Source: Rhodoflexus caldus
GTDB lineage: Bacteria > Bacteroidota > Bacteroidia > Cytophagales > Thermoflexibacteraceae
Length of the DNA: 64,000 nt
Direction of reading: 5' to 3'
NCBI RefSeq assembly: GCF_021206925.1
Contig: NZ_JAJPRF010000001.1
Location: 124,001-188,000 of the forward strand
Of the stretch, positions 32,959 through 42,704 are shown one piece after another. Made by a program: the position numbers and the translations under genes. The notes beneath the pieces are model-generated. The model was given only the letters and a program-made list of their open reading frames with translations. It was not told the origin of the DNA and searched no databases. Within the stretch, counting starts at the first letter, position 1. Every line of letters begins with the position of its first letter.

Positions 32959-34977
32959 TCAACCGATTCTTACGGCAAGTACGGTCATGTCATCCCGCAG
33001 CGGGGCGCCTTTTCTGTGCTCGTGAAGCGCTTTTTCCAAACCTTCTTTTTGGTGCTCCATGCTCATATGCCCGTAAGCAGAAATCACCTGTTTAAGCTGT
33101 TGATAACCAAACTTATCAAGCGATGGATTGGGTTGGTCGGTTATGCCATCGGTAAATAAGTACAGCGAATCTCCCGCATTGACGGTGATATGATGGTCTT
33201 GGTAATGATGGTTGAGGTCTTTCTTAAACCCTCCGATAGGTTTGCGGTCGCCGCGTATTTCTTCCAACGTATCGGTTTGTGCTCTGTATATCAGCAAGGC
33301 TCGCTTGGCACCCGCAAAACAAACATCATGGCCTTCTATCAGGCAAATACCTACATCCATGCTATCGTTGTTTACCTTTTGCTCCTGACGAAGGACAATG
33401 CGCAGGTTTTTGTCCAAGCCGTCCAAAATTTGGGAAGGTTTGGAGAACCCGTGTTGCTTGACTTGCTCGTTCAGTAGGTTATAACCTATCAGCGACATGA
33501 AAGCGCCCGGCACACCATGCCCCGTACAATCTACGACAGCAATCAGGGTTTTATTGCCGTCCGAATAGCACCAGTAAAAATCCCCCGATACGATGTCTTT
33601 GGGTTGATAATAGACAAAATAGTCTTTAAAGGCTTCCTTAAAAGTGCTTGCAAGCGGCAGAATCGCATTTTGGATAGACTCTGCATAGCGAATACTGGTC
33701 GTAATCTGGTGATTTTGGCGTTCAATTTCAGTTTTTTGGGACTGTATTTCCAAATATGCTTTTTCCAGATTTTTGTTTTTCTCTTCAATGCTGTTGCGCT
33801 GGCCGATAATTTCTTCTTTCTGTTTTTTGAGTTTTTGAGAAACGCTGTAAGACGCAACGGCTGCTCCGGCAAGCCCTAAGGCTACCAAAGCAATAATCAA
33901 CAAACGGGCGCGGTAGAGTGCTTCAATGGCTTCTTTCTCCTTCACGGCCGCCTCTTTCTCCGCAGCGATGGTTTCTATTTTCTGAACGGCTGCGGCATTG
34001 ATTGAGTCTTTGGACATTACCTCTAATCTCATGCGCTCAATCACCTGCTTTATTTTCTCCTGTGCACTTTCGTAAGCAAGGTCGTTTTCTATCAGTTGTT
34101 TCTCCAATCGGTTGAGGTATTTGCGGAGTTCTTGTTTGGCCTCATCGGAAAGTTGCTGGTTGCCAAGTTGTGAGGCTATTTTCTCTATTTCATCCCGAAT
34201 TTTAATGCTGCGCTCATTGAGAAACTGCTTCTCCATCTCCAATTCGTTGAGCACATTGGTGAAGTCTTGCCTGATAATCTCCGAATCGGCTTTTTCGGTG
34301 CTTGGCAAAAGTTTTTCCTCCGGTTTGCTGCCGGTGGTTGGTTGCGGCTGCGTGGTTTCCTGCTTGGCCACGGTTGATGGTTTTGCCCCTTTCAGGTAAA
34401 CAAAAAAACGCCTGTTGGCTGCTGTGTAGTAGGTGCTGCTGACCTCGTAGCCCTCAACGGAGATTGGCTCGCTGTCGAGCTCATCGGCTTTAAAATAGGG
34501 CGGGCTGTTAAACTCTACACAGCCTTTTTCATTGGTTCTGAATTTCTTCCCCTTTATAGTAACGGCAACCTGTGCAGGCAGCGGCAGGCTTCTTTCATCA
34601 AAAAACTCTATCAGTTGCACAACCCCCTCGGGCAATTCTTCTTTCAATTTGATTATCAAAGTATTGGCTGCCGCATTGTAAGCATAGCCGCCACGCTCTA
34701 TTTTTTTATTGCCCACATAGACAGCCGTTTGCCCCAAAACAGCAAAAGAGGCAGGCATCGGCAGTTCAAAGTTGCCGTTTCCGTCTGTTTCATCCACAAT
34801 ATTATTGAAGCCCTCAAAGAAAACTTTTACCCCTTTGACAGGCTGATTGTCCGTATTGACAACCTGACCTGAAAACAGTCTGGTTTTATTGCCCTGCGCA
34901 CCTGATTGCCCCGAATGGAAAACGAATAAAAACAAATAACAAAATACTACTATGATGAACTTATTCAGAGATTTCAT
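32959..34977 (-). CDS. Membrane SpoIIE-family (PP2C-like) serine phosphatase
   Basis: A 672-residue signalling protein. It has a signal peptide (KFIIVVFCYLFLFVFHS), an Ig-like or carboxypeptidase-regulatory-like domain with the pattern GQVVNTDNQPVKGVKVFFEG, a second beta domain, a long coiled coil (about residues 220-350), a single membrane helix (LLIIALVALGLAGAAVASY), a second coiled coil, and a C-terminal SpoIIE domain with YYQPKDIVSGDFYW, AVVDCTGHGVPGAFMSLIGY and LYLFTDGITDQ. The phosphatase metal Asp residues are present. The ATG at 34977 puts the signal peptide at the N-terminus; a longer frame to 35112 is not needed. It faces the TPR gene across 126 bp. Confidence 0.88.
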   Translation of the reverse strand: MKSLNKFIIVVFCYLFLFVFHSGQSGAQGNKTRLFSGQVVNTDNQPVKGVKVFFEGFNNIVDETDGNGNFELPMPASFAVLGQTAVYVGNKKIERGGYAYNAAANTLIIKLKEELPEGVVQLIEFFDERSLPLPAQVAVTIKGKKFRTNEKGCVEFNSPPYFKADELDSEPISVEGYEVSSTYYTAANRRFFVYLKGAKPSTVAKQETTQPQPTTGSKPEEKLLPSTEKADSEIIRQDFTNVLNELEMEKQFLNERSIKIRDEIEKIASQLGNQQLSDEAKQELRKYLNRLEKQLIENDLAYESAQEKIKQVIERMRLEVMSKDSINAAAVQKIETIAAEKEAAVKEKEAIEALYRARLLIIALVALGLAGAAVASYSVSQKLKKQKEEIIGQRNSIEEKNKNLEKAYLEIQSQKTEIERQNHQITTSIRYAESIQNAILPLASTFKEAFKDYFVYYQPKDIVSGDFYWCYSDGNKTLIAVVDCTGHGVPGAFMSLIGYNLLNEQVKQHGFSKPSQILDGLDKNLRIVLRQEQKVNNDSMDVGICLIEGHDVCFAGAKRALLIYRAQTDTLEEIRGDRKPIGGFKKDLNHHYQDHHITVNAGDSLYLFTDGITDQPNPSLDKFGYQQLKQVISAYGHMSMEHQKEGLEKALHEHRKGAPLRDDMTVLAVRIG

Positions 34978-35103
34978 TACTTTGAGTTTGAAGGGCAATT
35001 TAGCGAAAAAGCGACGAAAAAGGAAAGGATTTACTAACTTGGGTAGTTGATTGTCCGTTAATGAGAAGGGGTATCTTCCGAGCCATTTCCAAAATAAACA
35101 CCT

Positions 35104-36450
35104 ATGAAGCAATTATTTACTTCTCTTTTTCTGTCTTTCATCTGCTATCTCGCATGGGGGCAACCACAAAGCGGGCTGGATTACTATGTTAAAGCCTCGC
35201 AAGCAAAAAAATCAGGCCAATACGAGCAGGCCATTCAAAACTATGACTTAGCCTTGCAACGCGAACCGAGCAATCACTTCTACTTGTACGAAAAAGGGTT
35301 GTGTGAATATTTGCTGAAACGATACCCCGGCGCAGCCTCTACGCTTTCTTCGGTTTTAAAGTTGCAGAGCGATTACACGCCCGCTTACATTCTGCTCGCC
35401 AAAATAGCCGTAGCCTCCAACGACTCAAAAAAAGTAGTGGAAAACCTCAACATGGCGGCCAAATATGAAAAGGACAACAACAAAAAAATCAATTACAGGC
35501 TGTATGCCATGAGCCGCTTGGTGAGAGACGGCGACTTGGCACAAGCCTACGAACAGGTAAAACAGGCATACCAAATTTCGCAGGAAGACACTTCGGTAGT
35601 TTACTTCTATGCCAAAATGAATAACATCCTCGGCAAATACGCCGAAGCAGAAAATGCCATCCAAAAGTTTCTGCCCAAAATTGCCAAAAATGCCCCTCCC
35701 GCAAAGGCAAAGTATTACTACGAACTTGGTTTTGCACAATTTCAACAAGGGCAATACGAAAAAGCCGCCGCTACGTGGAAACAGGCAGAGTATGGCGTTT
35801 TCAAGTCGCGTATAGAAAAATATTCTGCCAAAAACTTTGCAGCCATTGCCCTTACCTACTTCCGCATTTATGAAGACAGCATTTCCAATTACTATGCTGA
35901 AAAAGCACTTGCCATGGAAAAGGGATATCCTAATGCGCACGTCATTTTGGTACAACTTGCCAAACGCAAAGTAGATCACAGCGTAACCCTACCCCAATTA
36001 CAAAATGCCGCCCAACACGAAAGCAACCCTGTCAAGAAAAAGGAAATGCTGATGAACATTGGCGAACAGCAGTTGCAGTTAGGCAGATATGAGGAAGCTA
36101 ACCAAACCTTAGGACAACTGCTCAGCACAGACCAAGACAATCAAAAAGCACAATTGCTTCGCTTATTGATTCCTTATCTCCAAAAAAATTATCGCGCAAC
36201 CATTACCGCAACAGAGGCCGCCATTAAGAAAATACCCGATTTTAATGCACAGGCGCCTTTCATCTTCTTACAGGCAATGGCGCTTAAAAAAAGCGGACAA
36301 ACCGAAAATGCTCTCAGAACTTTCCGCCGCTTGCTTTCCACCCCGTTGGCAGGAGCCGCCACGGCAGAAATAGACCAGATGACGCAGCAGACCAACTACG
36401 ATGACGATTTCAACCTGCGACTCATCGACCCTCCTGAAAATGCAAAATAG
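35104..36450 (+). CDS. TPR-repeat exported protein
   Basis: A 448-residue protein with a signal peptide (MKQLFTSLFLSFICYLAWGQ) and several tetratricopeptide repeats, for example AKKSGQYEQAIQNYDLALQR near residue 35 and FQQGQYEKAAATWKQAEYG near 210. No enzymatic domain is visible. TPR proteins act as scaffolds. It is divergent from the SpoIIE phosphatase (126 bp apart), and that pairing may reflect a shared pathway. The next gene, tex, follows 54 bp later. Confidence 0.82.
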   Translation: MKQLFTSLFLSFICYLAWGQPQSGLDYYVKASQAKKSGQYEQAIQNYDLALQREPSNHFYLYEKGLCEYLLKRYPGAASTLSSVLKLQSDYTPAYILLAKIAVASNDSKKVVENLNMAAKYEKDNNKKINYRLYAMSRLVRDGDLAQAYEQVKQAYQISQEDTSVVYFYAKMNNILGKYAEAENAIQKFLPKIAKNAPPAKAKYYYELGFAQFQQGQYEKAAATWKQAEYGVFKSRIEKYSAKNFAAIALTYFRIYEDSISNYYAEKALAMEKGYPNAHVILVQLAKRKVDHSVTLPQLQNAAQHESNPVKKKEMLMNIGEQQLQLGRYEEANQTLGQLLSTDQDNQKAQLLRLLIPYLQKNYRATITATEAAIKKIPDFNAQAPFIFLQAMALKKSGQTENALRTFRRLLSTPLAGAATAEIDQMTQQTNYDDDFNLRLIDPPENAK

Positions 36451-36461
36451 TGCGGATTACC

Positions 36462-36469
36462 TATTTTTG
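36462..36469 (+). promoter_or_regulatory. -7 box upstream of tex
   Basis: TATTTTTG matches TAnnTTTG and would start transcription near 36475, about 30 bases before the tex ATG. I find no convincing -33 element. The gap between the TPR gene and tex is only 54 bp, so readthrough is equally possible. Confidence 0.3.
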
Positions 36470-36504
36470 CCTTATCAAATACCTTTTGCCACTCTGAAAT
36501 TCTT

Positions 36505-38784
36505 ATGGAAAAACATTTCCTGCAAATCGCCGGCGAACTGACCATCGCCCCAAGGCAGGTGCAAGCTACAATTGAGTTGTTGGACAGCGGCGCTACCGTA
36601 CCGTTTATCTCCCGTTATCGCAAGGAAGTTACCGGTAGCCTCGACGAAGTAGCCGTAGCAACCATTCGCGACCGAATAGCCCAACTGCGCGAACTGGACA
36701 AGCGCCGAGAAGCTATTTTGGAGTCTATGCGTGAACTGGGCAAACTTACGCCTGAACTGGAAGCGGCTTTTATGGCTGCCGAAACGCTGGCACGGCTGGA
36801 AGACTTGTATCTACCCTATCGCCCCAAAAGGCGCACCAAAGCCACAGAAGCCAAAGAGAAAGGACTGGAACCCCTTGCCGACATCTTGCAGGAACAAGAC
36901 AGCAATACAGACCTTTTACAGGCCGTATTGAGTTTTATCAACGAAGAAAAAGGCGTTAAAACCATAGAAGAAGCGCTGACCGGCGCACGCCACATTATTG
37001 CAGAACGAGTAAGCGAAGATGCGCAGGCGCGTGCCAACATGCGTGAACTGTTCCTCAAAAAAGGAAAATTCAAAGCCAAAGTATTGGCAGGAAAAGAAGC
37101 CGAAGCGCAGAAATACAAAGATTATTTTGACTGGGAAGAAGATATTGCCAACGCTCCTTCGCACCGCATACTGGCCATGCGCCGCGCGGAAAAAGAGAAT
37201 TTTATTTCCCTGACCTCATTTCCCGAAGAAGAAGAAGCGCTGTTTTTGCTGATTAATCAGTTTGTAAAAGGCGACAGCCCAAGCTCCGAACAGGTAAAAA
37301 TGGCCGTAGTAGATGCCTATCATCGCCTGTTGGGGCCTTCTATGGAAACCGAAATCAGGGCTATTACCAAAAAGCGCGCCGATGAGGAGGCTATTAAAGT
37401 TTTTGCTGACAACCTGCGCCAGTTGCTGCTTGCCTCCCCCTTGGGCGAAAAACGCGTGCTGGCCATAGACCCGGGCTTCCGCACAGGCTGCAAAGTCGTT
37501 TGTTTAGATGCACAGGGCAAACTGCTGCACAACGACACCATCTACCCGCACGAACCGCAAAAACAAACCGCCGAAGCGGGTATGAAAATTCGCAAACTAT
37601 GCGAAGAATATGACATTCAGGCAGTTGCCATAGGTAACGGAACAGCAGGACGCGAAACCGAACAGTTCGTAAAAAACATTCACCTACCCAAAAATATTCA
37701 GATAGTGATGGTGAACGAAAGCGGTGCTTCGGTGTATTCCGCCTCCGACGTTGCCCGCAAAGAGTTCCCTAACCATGATGTAACCGTGCGCGGTGCTGTC
37801 TCCATCGGTCGCCGCCTGATGGATCCGCTGGCAGAGTTGGTTAAAATAGACCCCAAATCTATTGGTGTAGGGCAGTACCAGCACGATGTAGACCAATCGG
37901 CACTGAAACATTCACTGGACGATGTAGTCATAAGTTGCGTAAATGCGGTTGGGGTAGAAGTCAATACGGCAAGTAAAGAATTGCTCACCTACGTTTCAGG
38001 GCTGGGGCCTTCGTTGGCACAAAACATTGTAGATTACCGCAACCTATACGGGCCTTTTAAAACACGCAGCGAACTGAAAAAAGTACCCCGCTTAGGCGAC
38101 AAAGTATTTGAGCAGGCCGCAGGCTTTTTGCGCATTCGCAACGGGGAAAACCCCTTAGATGCAAGTGCGGTTCATCCCGAAAGCTACCATATTGTTGAGC
38201 AAATGGCTGCCGACCTGCAATGCACCGTACAAGACCTGATTCGCAGCGAAGATTTGCGCAAAAAAATTGACCTTAAAAAATACGTAACCGATAAAGTCGG
38301 GCTGCCCACTTTGCAGGATATTTTGAAAGAATTGGCTAAACCGGGGCGCGACCCGCGCGAGCAATTTGAGGCTTTTGCCTTTGATGACAGCGTGCACAGC
38401 ATCAGCGACCTGAAAGTAGGCATGCGACTGCCGGGAATAGTTACCAACATTACCAATTTTGGTGCTTTTGTAGATATTGGCGTACATCAGGACGGCCTCG
38501 TACACCTCAGCCAAATGGCAGACCGTTTTATTGAGCACCCAAGCGAGGTAGTAAAAGTACACCAACGCGTAATGGTTACGGTTACTGAGGTAGATGAACC
38601 AAGAAAGCGCATTGCCCTAAGTATGAAAGGATTGCAGGCCTCGCCTCCTGCTGCCGAGAAGAAAGCCAAAACCAACAAAAATGCCGAATCGGGCAACCGG
38701 CAGGGTAAGCGCCCGCAAACCAAACCGGAGCCTGAAGAAGATATGAGCATCCTGCTGGCAAAACTCAAATCCAAATTCAGATAA
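36505..38784 (+). CDS. tex: Tex-family S1 RNA-binding transcription accessory protein
   Basis: A 759-residue Tex protein. The N-terminal helical part includes VPFISRYRKEVTGSLDEVAV near residue 30. A YqgF-like RNase H fold core has VLAIDPGFRTGCKVVCLD near 320. Helix-hairpin-helix motifs follow (LTYVSGLGPSLAQNIVDYR near 490), and an S1 domain is near 630-700 (GMRLPGIVTNITNFGAFVDI). A Lys-rich tail closes the protein. Tex binds nucleic acid and affects transcription in several bacteria. Length and order are standard. The downstream antiporter gene starts 8 bp later. Confidence 0.95.
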   Translation: MEKHFLQIAGELTIAPRQVQATIELLDSGATVPFISRYRKEVTGSLDEVAVATIRDRIAQLRELDKRREAILESMRELGKLTPELEAAFMAAETLARLEDLYLPYRPKRRTKATEAKEKGLEPLADILQEQDSNTDLLQAVLSFINEEKGVKTIEEALTGARHIIAERVSEDAQARANMRELFLKKGKFKAKVLAGKEAEAQKYKDYFDWEEDIANAPSHRILAMRRAEKENFISLTSFPEEEEALFLLINQFVKGDSPSSEQVKMAVVDAYHRLLGPSMETEIRAITKKRADEEAIKVFADNLRQLLLASPLGEKRVLAIDPGFRTGCKVVCLDAQGKLLHNDTIYPHEPQKQTAEAGMKIRKLCEEYDIQAVAIGNGTAGRETEQFVKNIHLPKNIQIVMVNESGASVYSASDVARKEFPNHDVTVRGAVSIGRRLMDPLAELVKIDPKSIGVGQYQHDVDQSALKHSLDDVVISCVNAVGVEVNTASKELLTYVSGLGPSLAQNIVDYRNLYGPFKTRSELKKVPRLGDKVFEQAAGFLRIRNGENPLDASAVHPESYHIVEQMAADLQCTVQDLIRSEDLRKKIDLKKYVTDKVGLPTLQDILKELAKPGRDPREQFEAFAFDDSVHSISDLKVGMRLPGIVTNITNFGAFVDIGVHQDGLVHLSQMADRFIEHPSEVVKVHQRVMVTVTEVDEPRKRIALSMKGLQASPPAAEKKAKTNKNAESGNRQGKRPQTKPEPEEDMSILLAKLKSKFR

Positions 38785-38791
38785 TCTTCGC

Positions 38792-40966
38792 GTGAATCGT
38801 TATGTAACATTCTACGGCATTGTGGTTATTGTTCTGACAGCATTTCTCTGGTGGATATTTCATCAGGGAAATGCTTTGGAACAGGCTAAAACAATTATTA
38901 GTGCCTCCGAACCGGCAACCGTCCCCGACCTTTCCATAAGCGAATTTTGGCAGCCCTTTGCCGAAAATCTTCATCATCCTGTTGCGCTGCTGCTCGTTCA
39001 GGTAATCGTGATTGTATTTTTTGCCCGTTTAATGGGCATTTTAGCCACCCGCATCGGGCAACCTTCTGTTGTGGGTGAAATAGTCGCAGGAATTATTTTA
39101 GGCCCCTCGGTAGTGGGCGGCATCTTCCCCGAATTTTCAGCCGTACTTTTCCCTACTGAATCTCTCAAAAGTCTGCAAGCACTCAGTCAGTTTGGGCTGG
39201 TGCTTTTTATGTTTATTATAGGCATGGAGCTCGACATCTCCATTTTACGGCATCAGGCCAAATCGGCCGTAATTGTCAGCCATGCAAGTATTTTGTTCCC
39301 TTATGTGTTAGGGGTCGGTCTGTCCTATTTTTTGTATGTTGAATACGCACCCGCCAATATCAGCTTTACGGCATTCGGCCTGTTCATGGGCATAGCCATG
39401 AGCATTACCGCCTTCCCCGTCCTTGCACGCATCGTACAGGAAAGGGGACTAAGCAAAACGCCCGTAGGAAGCATGGTCATCACTTGTGCGGCAGCCGACG
39501 ACATAACCGCATGGTGTATTCTGGCAGCAGTTATTGCCGTAGTTAAAGCAGGAACAGCCGTCAGCACACTGTTTATCATCGTGGCTGCCCTTGCCTATGT
39601 ACTGGTCATGCTCTACGTCGTCCGACCTTTTCTGGTAAAATTTGCCGAAGTGTATGCGTCCAAAGAAAACATTAACCGAACGGTTATTGCCTTTATCTTT
39701 TTGCTGGTACTTATCTCCTCATTTATTACCGAACTGATAGGTATTCATGCACTGTTCGGCGCATTTCTGGCAGGGGCTATTATCCCGCATAATTTGCGAT
39801 TCAAAGAAATTCTGGCAGAAAAAATAGAAGACATCAGTTTGGTATTGTTGCTGCCCATCTTTTTTGTGTTTACGGGTTTGCGTACACAAATAGGGCTACT
39901 GTCCGACGGCAACCTGTGGAGCATCTGCCTGCTTGTCATTGCCACGGCAGTTGTCGGCAAGTTCTTCGGGAGCGCTCTTCCCGCGCGAATTGTCGGGCAA
40001 TCATGGCACGACAGCTTCGTCATAGGCGCGCTGATGAATACCCGTGGACTCATGGAACTCGTAGTGCTGAACATCGGCTATGAACTGGGCGTACTGTCGC
40101 CTGAAATTTTTGCAATGATGGTGCTGATGGCCGTACTCACTACCATGATGACCGGCCCCGCTTTAGACCTGATTGAAAAACTTTCCGAACGGCTGCGCCC
40201 TGCCCAAAACGCCCATGCAGCAAGCGACCGCTACCATATCCTCATCTCTTTTGGCGTACCGGCTATGGGGCGCAAATTATTGCAATTGGCCATGCAAATG
40301 GGGGCACCTCCGTACAATAATTTACAAATCACGGCGTTACATATTACACCAAATTCGCAAGTCAGCCCGATTGATGCACAGATATTTGAACAGGAAGGTT
40401 TTGCTCCCGTAAAAGAAATGGCAAACCAATTGCACATAGATATCAACTGCATTTATCGGACAACCGACGATTTGGTGAAAGAAGTAGAAGATACGGTAGA
40501 AGAAGGCAAATTTGATTTTCTGCTGGTAGGCAGCGCACGTTCTTTATTTACCACAGACAGAACCGGCGGCATTGTACAGCGCTTTCTGCATGAAATAGAT
40601 ACCGAAATCGGTATTTTGGTGGACAGAGGCTTAGACAAAATCAAAAAGTTGCTGTTATTGCTCGATGCGCCCGGCGATATGGCACTGTTGCCCTACGTGC
40701 AGCGATTTGCCGAAGGCGGCGCCCAACACCTCACGGTGCTTCAAACCGACCAGTACTTGTCTGATGAAAAAAGTTTGATGCAGAAAAACTTTTCCGAAAG
40801 TTTCGCTGTTGATATACTGGAAGTTACGTCTGCAACCGTAGATTGGCCGCTAAAAGGCTATGATTTGGTGCTAATTAGCAGGCGTACTTACGAAAAACTA
40901 ACCGAACAATCGCCTGAATGGGTAGCAAAGTGTCCTAACATTTTGATCATCAGGTCTGTAAACTAA
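38792..40966 (+). CDS. CPA2-family cation:proton antiporter with C-terminal UspA-like domain
   Basis: A 724-residue inner-membrane antiporter. The exchanger core (about residues 65-470) has twelve or so hydrophobic helices with PSVVGEIVAGIILGPSVVGG and a late MNTRGLMELVVLNIGYELGV, the CPA2 signatures. The C-terminal 250 residues are soluble and contain UspA-like alpha/beta folds (HAASDRYHILISFGVP and KFDFLLVGSARSLF), a common regulatory addition. It uses GTG as start at 38792, 8 bp after tex, so it is probably cotranscribed with it. The cation, Na+ or K+, is not determinable. Confidence 0.92.
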   Translation: MNRYVTFYGIVVIVLTAFLWWIFHQGNALEQAKTIISASEPATVPDLSISEFWQPFAENLHHPVALLLVQVIVIVFFARLMGILATRIGQPSVVGEIVAGIILGPSVVGGIFPEFSAVLFPTESLKSLQALSQFGLVLFMFIIGMELDISILRHQAKSAVIVSHASILFPYVLGVGLSYFLYVEYAPANISFTAFGLFMGIAMSITAFPVLARIVQERGLSKTPVGSMVITCAAADDITAWCILAAVIAVVKAGTAVSTLFIIVAALAYVLVMLYVVRPFLVKFAEVYASKENINRTVIAFIFLLVLISSFITELIGIHALFGAFLAGAIIPHNLRFKEILAEKIEDISLVLLLPIFFVFTGLRTQIGLLSDGNLWSICLLVIATAVVGKFFGSALPARIVGQSWHDSFVIGALMNTRGLMELVVLNIGYELGVLSPEIFAMMVLMAVLTTMMTGPALDLIEKLSERLRPAQNAHAASDRYHILISFGVPAMGRKLLQLAMQMGAPPYNNLQITALHITPNSQVSPIDAQIFEQEGFAPVKEMANQLHIDINCIYRTTDDLVKEVEDTVEEGKFDFLLVGSARSLFTTDRTGGIVQRFLHEIDTEIGILVDRGLDKIKKLLLLLDAPGDMALLPYVQRFAEGGAQHLTVLQTDQYLSDEKSLMQKNFSESFAVDILEVTSATVDWPLKGYDLVLISRRTYEKLTEQSPEWVAKCPNILIIRSVN

Positions 40967-40995
40967 ACAAACGACATGAAAAAAGCGCGCAGTTA

Positions 40996-41028
40996 TTTGC
41001 ATCGTATTTGTTGCTTTTTCTAATTTTG
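40996..41028 (+). promoter_or_regulatory. Promoter of rpoD
   Basis: TTTG (40996-40999) and TAATTTTG (41021-41028) with a 21-bp spacer match the Bacteroidota -33/-7 consensus closely. Transcription would begin near 41034, leaving an untranslated leader of about 155 bases before the rpoD ATG. The rest of the 222-bp gap contains no other clear feature. Confidence 0.55.
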
Positions 41029-41188
41029 CGCCCTTACTTCTTGTTACTTACAAACAAACTATCTGTTAATCAACTGCTTGCATGTAAGTTTCCTGTATTA
41101 GCTTAGGGAAATTGTACTTACGTGCCTATGGGCCAAGAAACTATTTACTATGTCGTTATTGTTACCACTATAAAACATTTGCAAGCCA

Positions 41189-42058
41189 ATGCGTCAGTTA
41201 AAAATCACAAACACCATTACCGACCGTCGCGAAAGCGCTACCCTCGAGAAGTACTTCACAGAAATCAGCCGTATTGAGATGCTGACCGTGGACGAGGAGG
41301 TAGAACTTGCGCGTCGCATTAAGCAGGGCGACAAAGCCGCATTAGACAAGCTGACCAAAGCCAACCTCCGATTTGTAGTATCGGTGGCCAAGCAATATCA
41401 GAATGGGCATATGCCTTTGAATGACCTGATTAATGAAGGTAATTTAGGTCTGATTAAGGCTGCCCAAAAGTTTGATGAAACTCGTGGCTTTAAGTTTATT
41501 TCCTATGCAGTTTGGTGGATTCGTCAGTCCATTATGCAGGCAATTGCCGAAAACGGTCGTATCGTACGCTTGCCGGCCAATAAAACCAACGCATTAAACA
41601 AATTGAAAACAGCCACCGGCGAGTGGGAACAGCAATATGAGCGCGAGCCAACTCCCGAGGAATTGGCAGAAATCCTTGAAATGGATTTGAAAGAAATCAA
41701 AGGCATTATGACAACTTCGGTTCGTCAAGTGTCTGTGGATGCGCCTTTTGACAACGAGGACGGCGGCACACTGCTGGACGTTATGTCGGACGACAGCACC
41801 GAAAGCACCGACAAAAACGTTGAGTACAACGAATCGCTCAGCATTGAAACCGAACGTGCGTTGTCTATTTTGAGCGAGCGCGAGCGCAAAATCTTGAAGT
41901 TATTCTTCGGTATTGGTATTGAGTCGCCCATGACTTTAGACCAAATCGGCGAAATTATGGGTACTACCCGCGAACGTGTTCGCCAAATCAAGGAAAAGGC
42001 TTTGAAGAAAATGCGTGCTTCTTCTAAAGCCGGACAACTGGCTGAATATCTGGGATAA
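41189..42058 (+). CDS. rpoD: RNA polymerase primary sigma factor
   Basis: The 289-residue size and MRQLKITNTITDRRESATLE start are typical of the short Bacteroidota primary sigma factor, which lacks the long region 1.1 of E. coli sigma70. Region 2 reads ANLRFVVSVAKQYQNGHMPL and GFKFISYAVWWIRQSIMQAI. Region 4 has the DNA-binding helix MTLDQIGEIMGTTRERVRQI. It recognises the TAnnTTTG class of promoters seen in this window. A terminator follows directly. It is a single transcript gene by layout. Confidence 0.97.
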   Translation: MRQLKITNTITDRRESATLEKYFTEISRIEMLTVDEEVELARRIKQGDKAALDKLTKANLRFVVSVAKQYQNGHMPLNDLINEGNLGLIKAAQKFDETRGFKFISYAVWWIRQSIMQAIAENGRIVRLPANKTNALNKLKTATGEWEQQYEREPTPEELAEILEMDLKEIKGIMTTSVRQVSVDAPFDNEDGGTLLDVMSDDSTESTDKNVEYNESLSIETERALSILSERERKILKLFFGIGIESPMTLDQIGEIMGTTRERVRQIKEKALKKMRASSKAGQLAEYLG

Positions 42059-42092
42059 TTCGCCCGATACGGCTAAGATGATTCTCTTTATG

Positions 42093-42132
42093 CATCAAAG
42101 GCTGTCTTTTGCAGGCAGCCTTTGATGTTTTT
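42093..42132 (+). terminator. Terminator after rpoD, shared with the convergent gene
   Basis: A 14-bp stem starting CATCAAAGGCTGTC (42093-42106) pairs with GGCAGCCTTTGATG (42114-42127) with one wobble, loop TTTTGCA, followed by TTTTT. The opposite strand also ends in A/T near this hairpin, so it may serve the convergent CNMP-binding gene too. Confidence 0.85.
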
Positions 42133-42138
42133 ATGGGT

Positions 42139-42684
42139 TTATCCCTTGTTTCCTTCCCGCTTGGCACTCAGGTAGGCATTGCCCAAATTGAAAAATCCGA
42201 AATTATTGCGGTAGGCTTTTACGATGTGTCGCACGTAGCGGTCATAGTAGGCCGCAAATGCCAGCGACATTTTCGCTTTTATCTCTGCGTCTTCTTCAAA
42301 AATGGCCAAGATATTCACCTGTGCCAGCACCCACAATTCGCACACCTCTGAGGCGGCAATTGCGTTGAAATTGCGTCGTGCTCCTTCCAAAATAGCATTG
42401 TCGCCAAAGGTATCGCCGCGGGTGAGCGTAATGAGTTCCTCAAAGTTATCTTCTACATCTAAGTTGAGCTTTACCTCCCCTGACTTGATGATGTACAGTG
42501 CCTGACTGGGGTCGCCGCGAAAGAAAATGGCCTCATTTTGCAAATAGCGGCGCGGATGCAAATGCGGAAGGAACAACGCCAACTCGTCATCGGTCAGGTT
42601 GCGGAATATATCGCTGCGACGCAAAAAGCGAAACATGACTTTTTCGCGCGGAGAATACGATTTCTGGTCAAAAAAGCGAAACAT
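42139..42684 (-). CDS. Cyclic nucleotide-binding domain protein (no DNA-binding domain)
   Basis: A 181-residue protein with one CRP-like cNMP-binding domain: SDIFRNLTDDELALFLPHLH at the start and the phosphate-binding cassette GDTFGDNAILEGARR near residues 85-99, with the conserved Arg. No helix-turn-helix follows; the C-terminal 60 residues are helical. Unlike CRP it is unlikely to bind DNA. I used the ATG at 42684; a TTG at 42699 would add five residues. It lies immediately downstream of sbcC on the same strand (20-bp gap), so it is probably in the same transcript. Ligand and target unknown. Confidence 0.82.
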   Translation of the reverse strand: MFRFFDQKSYSPREKVMFRFLRRSDIFRNLTDDELALFLPHLHPRRYLQNEAIFFRGDPSQALYIIKSGEVKLNLDVEDNFEELITLTRGDTFGDNAILEGARRNFNAIAASEVCELWVLAQVNILAIFEEDAEIKAKMSLAFAAYYDRYVRHIVKAYRNNFGFFNLGNAYLSAKREGNKG

Positions 42685-42704
42685 GCCGAAAGCTATCAAT
42701 TATT

